Shown: piece by piece, positions 62,016 to 64,000 of the stretch
Position numbering within the stretch: the stretch's first letter is position 1
Layout of the letters: every line of letters begins with the position of its first letter
Assembly (NCBI RefSeq): GCF_023241715.1
Contig: NZ_JALQCW010000065.1
Coordinates: forward strand, 124,001 to 188,000
Source of the DNA: Pseudomonas morbosilactucae
Lineage (GTDB): Bacteria; Pseudomonadota; Gammaproteobacteria; Pseudomonadales; Pseudomonadaceae
Length of the DNA stretch: 64,000 bases
Direction of reading: 5' to 3'
Notes under the pieces: generated by a model
Database searches by the model: none
The model's input: only the letters and a program-made list of their open reading frames with translations
Told to the model about the DNA's origin: nothing
Translations under genes and position numbers: made by a program

Positions 62016-64000
62016 ATGAGCGACTCCCTTGATCTCAGCCTGGATGGCGTAGAACGCCGATCACTGGCTGACTTCACCGAAAATGCCTACCTCAACTACT
62101 CCATGTACGTGATCATGGACCGTGCGCTGCCACATATCGGCGACGGCCTGAAGCCGGTACAGCGGCGTATTGTCTACGCCATGAGTGAGCTGGGGCTGGA
62201 CGCTGACTCCAAGCACAAGAAATCTGCCCGTACCGTGGGTGACGTGCTCGGTAAATTCCACCCCCACGGCGACTCGGCCTGCTACGAAGCCATGGTGCTG
62301 ATGGCCCAGCCGTTCAGCTATCGCTACACCTTGGTGGATGGCCAGGGTAACTGGGGGGCGCCGGACGATCCCAAGTCCTTCGCGGCCATGCGTTACACCG
62401 AAGCGCGTCTATCCCGCTATTCCGAGGTGCTGCTCAGCGAACTGGGCCAGGGCACCGCGGACTGGGGCCCGAACTTCGATGGCACCTTGCAGGAGCCGTT
62501 GGTCCTGCCGGCGCGCTTGCCGAATATCCTGCTCAACGGCACCACCGGCATCGCCGTGGGCATGGCCACGGACGTACCGCCGCACAACCTGCGGGAAGTG
62601 GCGACCGCCTGCGTACGCTTGCTGGATGAGCCCAAGGCCACGGTCGAGCAGCTCTGTGAGCATATCCAGGGCCCGGACTACCCGACTGAAGCGGAAATCA
62701 TCACGCCCCGCGCCGATCTGCTGAAAATGTACGAAACCGGCAAGGGCTCGGTGCGCATGCGCGCCGTGTACCGCATTGAAGACGGCGACATCATTGTCAC
62801 CGCGCTGCCCCATCAGGTATCCGGCGCCAAGGTGCTGGAGCAGATCGCCGCGCAGATGCAGGCCAAGAAGCTGCCGATGGTGGCTGACCTGCGTGACGAG
62901 TCGGACCACGAGAACCCTTGCCGGATTGTGATTATCCCGAGCAGCAACCGGGTCGACCACGAAGCGCTGATGCAGCATTTGTTCGCCAGCACCGAGCTGG
63001 AGTCCACTTATCGGGTGAACGTCAACATCATCGGCCTGGACGGCAAGCCGCAGTTGAAGAACCTGCGCACCTTGCTGGTGGAGTGGCTGGAGTTCCGGGT
63101 CAATACCGTGCGCCGTCGCCTGCAGTTCCGCCTCGATAAGGTCGAGCGGCGCCTGCACCTGTTGGACGGTTTGCTGATTGCCTACCTCAATCTGGATGAA
63201 GTGATCCACATCATCCGGACCGCCGAGCACCCGAAGGCCGAGTTAATTGCGCGCTTCCAGCTCAGCGAGATCCAGGCCGACTACATTCTCGACACTCGCT
63301 TGCGCCAGTTGGCCCGTCTGGAAGAGATGAAGCTGCGGGACGAGCAGGATGAATTGCTGAAAGAACAGGCCAAGTTGCAGGCCCTGCTGGGCAGCGAAGC
63401 CAAGCTCAAGAAGCTGGTGCGCACCGAGCTGCTGAAAGATGCCGAGACCTACGGCGATGACCGTCGCTCGCCGATCGTGGAGCGCAGTGAAGCCAAGGCG
63501 CTGACCGAAACCGAGCTGCTGCCGAACGAGAAAGTGACCGTCGTTCTGTCGGAAAAGGGCTGGGTACGTTCGGCCAAGGGGCATGATATCGATGCCACCG
63601 GGCTTTCCTACAAAGCCGGGGATGGCTTCAAGACCTCGGCCATGGGGCGCTCCAACCAGTTCGCGGTGTTTATCGACTCCACTGGCCGCAGCTATTCGGT
63701 GGCAGCCCATACCTTGCCTTCGGCCCGTGGCCAGGGCGAACCCCTGACCGGGCGCCTGACGCCGCCGCCAGGGGCAACCTTCGAATGCGTGCTGCTGCCT
63801 GAAGATGAGGCGCTGTACGTGATCGCCTCCGACGCCGGCTATGGGTTCGTGGTCAAGGGTGAAGACTTGCAGGCCAAGAACAAGGCAGGCAAGGCCCTGT
63901 TGAGCCTGCCCAACAATGCCAAGGTGCTGGCGCCGCGGCCGGTGGCCGATCGTGAGCAGAACTGGTTGGCTTCGGTGACCACTGAAGGGCGCTTGCTGAT
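62016..64000 (+). CDS. parC: DNA topoisomerase IV subunit A (5' part, runs off the window)
   Basis: DNA-cleaving subunit of topoisomerase IV. 661 codons are present and the frame is intact to the window edge. The active-site Tyr is Tyr127 in MRYTEARLS. The quinolone-resistance region GKFHPHGDSACYEAM keeps Ser87 and Glu91, the sensitive form in P. aeruginosa numbering. The C-terminal beta-pinwheel begins near residue 500 (KVTVVLSEKGWVRSAKG). The ATG at 62016 follows ATGAGGCCC, so GAGG provides the ribosome site. About 90-100 residues remain beyond the window. Confidence 0.97.
   Translation, partial: MSDSLDLSLDGVERRSLADFTENAYLNYSMYVIMDRALPHIGDGLKPVQRRIVYAMSELGLDADSKHKKSARTVGDVLGKFHPHGDSACYEAMVLMAQPFSYRYTLVDGQGNWGAPDDPKSFAAMRYTEARLSRYSEVLLSELGQGTADWGPNFDGTLQEPLVLPARLPNILLNGTTGIAVGMATDVPPHNLREVATACVRLLDEPKATVEQLCEHIQGPDYPTEAEIITPRADLLKMYETGKGSVRMRAVYRIEDGDIIVTALPHQVSGAKVLEQIAAQMQAKKLPMVADLRDESDHENPCRIVIIPSSNRVDHEALMQHLFASTELESTYRVNVNIIGLDGKPQLKNLRTLLVEWLEFRVNTVRRRLQFRLDKVERRLHLLDGLLIAYLNLDEVIHIIRTAEHPKAELIARFQLSEIQADYILDTRLRQLARLEEMKLRDEQDELLKEQAKLQALLGSEAKLKKLVRTELLKDAETYGDDRRSPIVERSEAKALTETELLPNEKVTVVLSEKGWVRSAKGHDIDATGLSYKAGDGFKTSAMGRSNQFAVFIDSTGRSYSVAAHTLPSARGQGEPLTGRLTPPPGATFECVLLPEDEALYVIASDAGYGFVVKGEDLQAKNKAGKALLSLPNNAKVLAPRPVADREQNWLASVTTEGRLL

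Noticed and set aside
62016..62290. Quinolone-resistance substitution in parC.
   Set aside because: Ser87 and Glu91 are both wild type.

Overview
The window is chromosomal DNA from a GC-rich gammaproteobacterium, almost certainly a Pseudomonas of the fluorescens/putida side of the genus. Evidence is the gene order (dipA-aceF-aceE / glnE-waaF-waaC-waaG-waaP..., waaA-tolC-thiC, nudF-cpdA-yqiA-parE-parC), a full-length trifunctional PutA of 1317 residues, and short intergenic repeats built on CAAGCTTCAAGC / CTTGCCGCTT units. No tRNA, rRNA, CRISPR array, insertion sequence, prophage or plasmid gene was recognised. The genes form a dense core genome with one LPS-decorating locus that looks more variable.

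Layout. 1-8.1 kb: the tail of an unidentified gene, an acyl-CoA dehydrogenase, then divergent putA and putP separated by 461 bp rich in GTTGCA/TGCAAC boxes. 8.1-19.6 kb: a DUF2165 membrane protein, metY, rlmJ, msrA, the c-di-GMP phosphodiesterase dipA, and the pyruvate dehydrogenase genes aceF and aceE. As written, aceE and aceF each carry a one-base frameshift. 20-43.9 kb: glnE, then the LPS core locus. It holds heptosyltransferases waaF and waaC, glucosyltransferase waaG, a row of four kinase-fold genes (waaP, wapP, wapQ and a double-kinase gene), carbamoyltransferase wapO, glycosyltransferase wapH, mig-14, dnpA, ssg, a wapR-position glycosyltransferase, O-antigen ligase waaL, another kinase, the flippase msbA, a sulfotransferase overlapping an APS kinase (cysC), and hldE. 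44-51 kb: a protein of unknown function, an aldo/keto reductase, an FAD oxidoreductase, an SMR efflux protein divergent from a LysR regulator, waaA and a TolC-type outer membrane protein. 51.4-55.7 kb: a TPP riboswitch, thiC, cytX and a DUF3298 lipoprotein, the last with a frameshift near its end. 55.9-64 kb: nudF, a DUF1249 gene, cpdA, yqiA, parE, a phytase-like esterase, a retropepsin-like protease and the first 661 codons of parC.

How the genes work together. HldE makes the ADP-heptose used by WaaC and WaaF. WaaA adds Kdo, WaaG and WapH extend the core, and WaaP, WapP and WapQ phosphorylate heptose. WapO adds carbamoyl, MsbA flips the core-lipid A and WaaL attaches O-antigen. Between msbA and hldE, where P. 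aeruginosa PAO1 has no gene, this strain has a sulfotransferase plus a kinase that can make its donor PAPS. That suggests sulfated LPS or another sulfated envelope glycan and is the most interesting lead here. Other leads are paired GntR-type operators in front of aceE, the operator array between putA and putP, an inverted repeat spanning the LysR gene's ribosome-binding site, and three one-base deletions that look more like sequencing errors than real gene loss.
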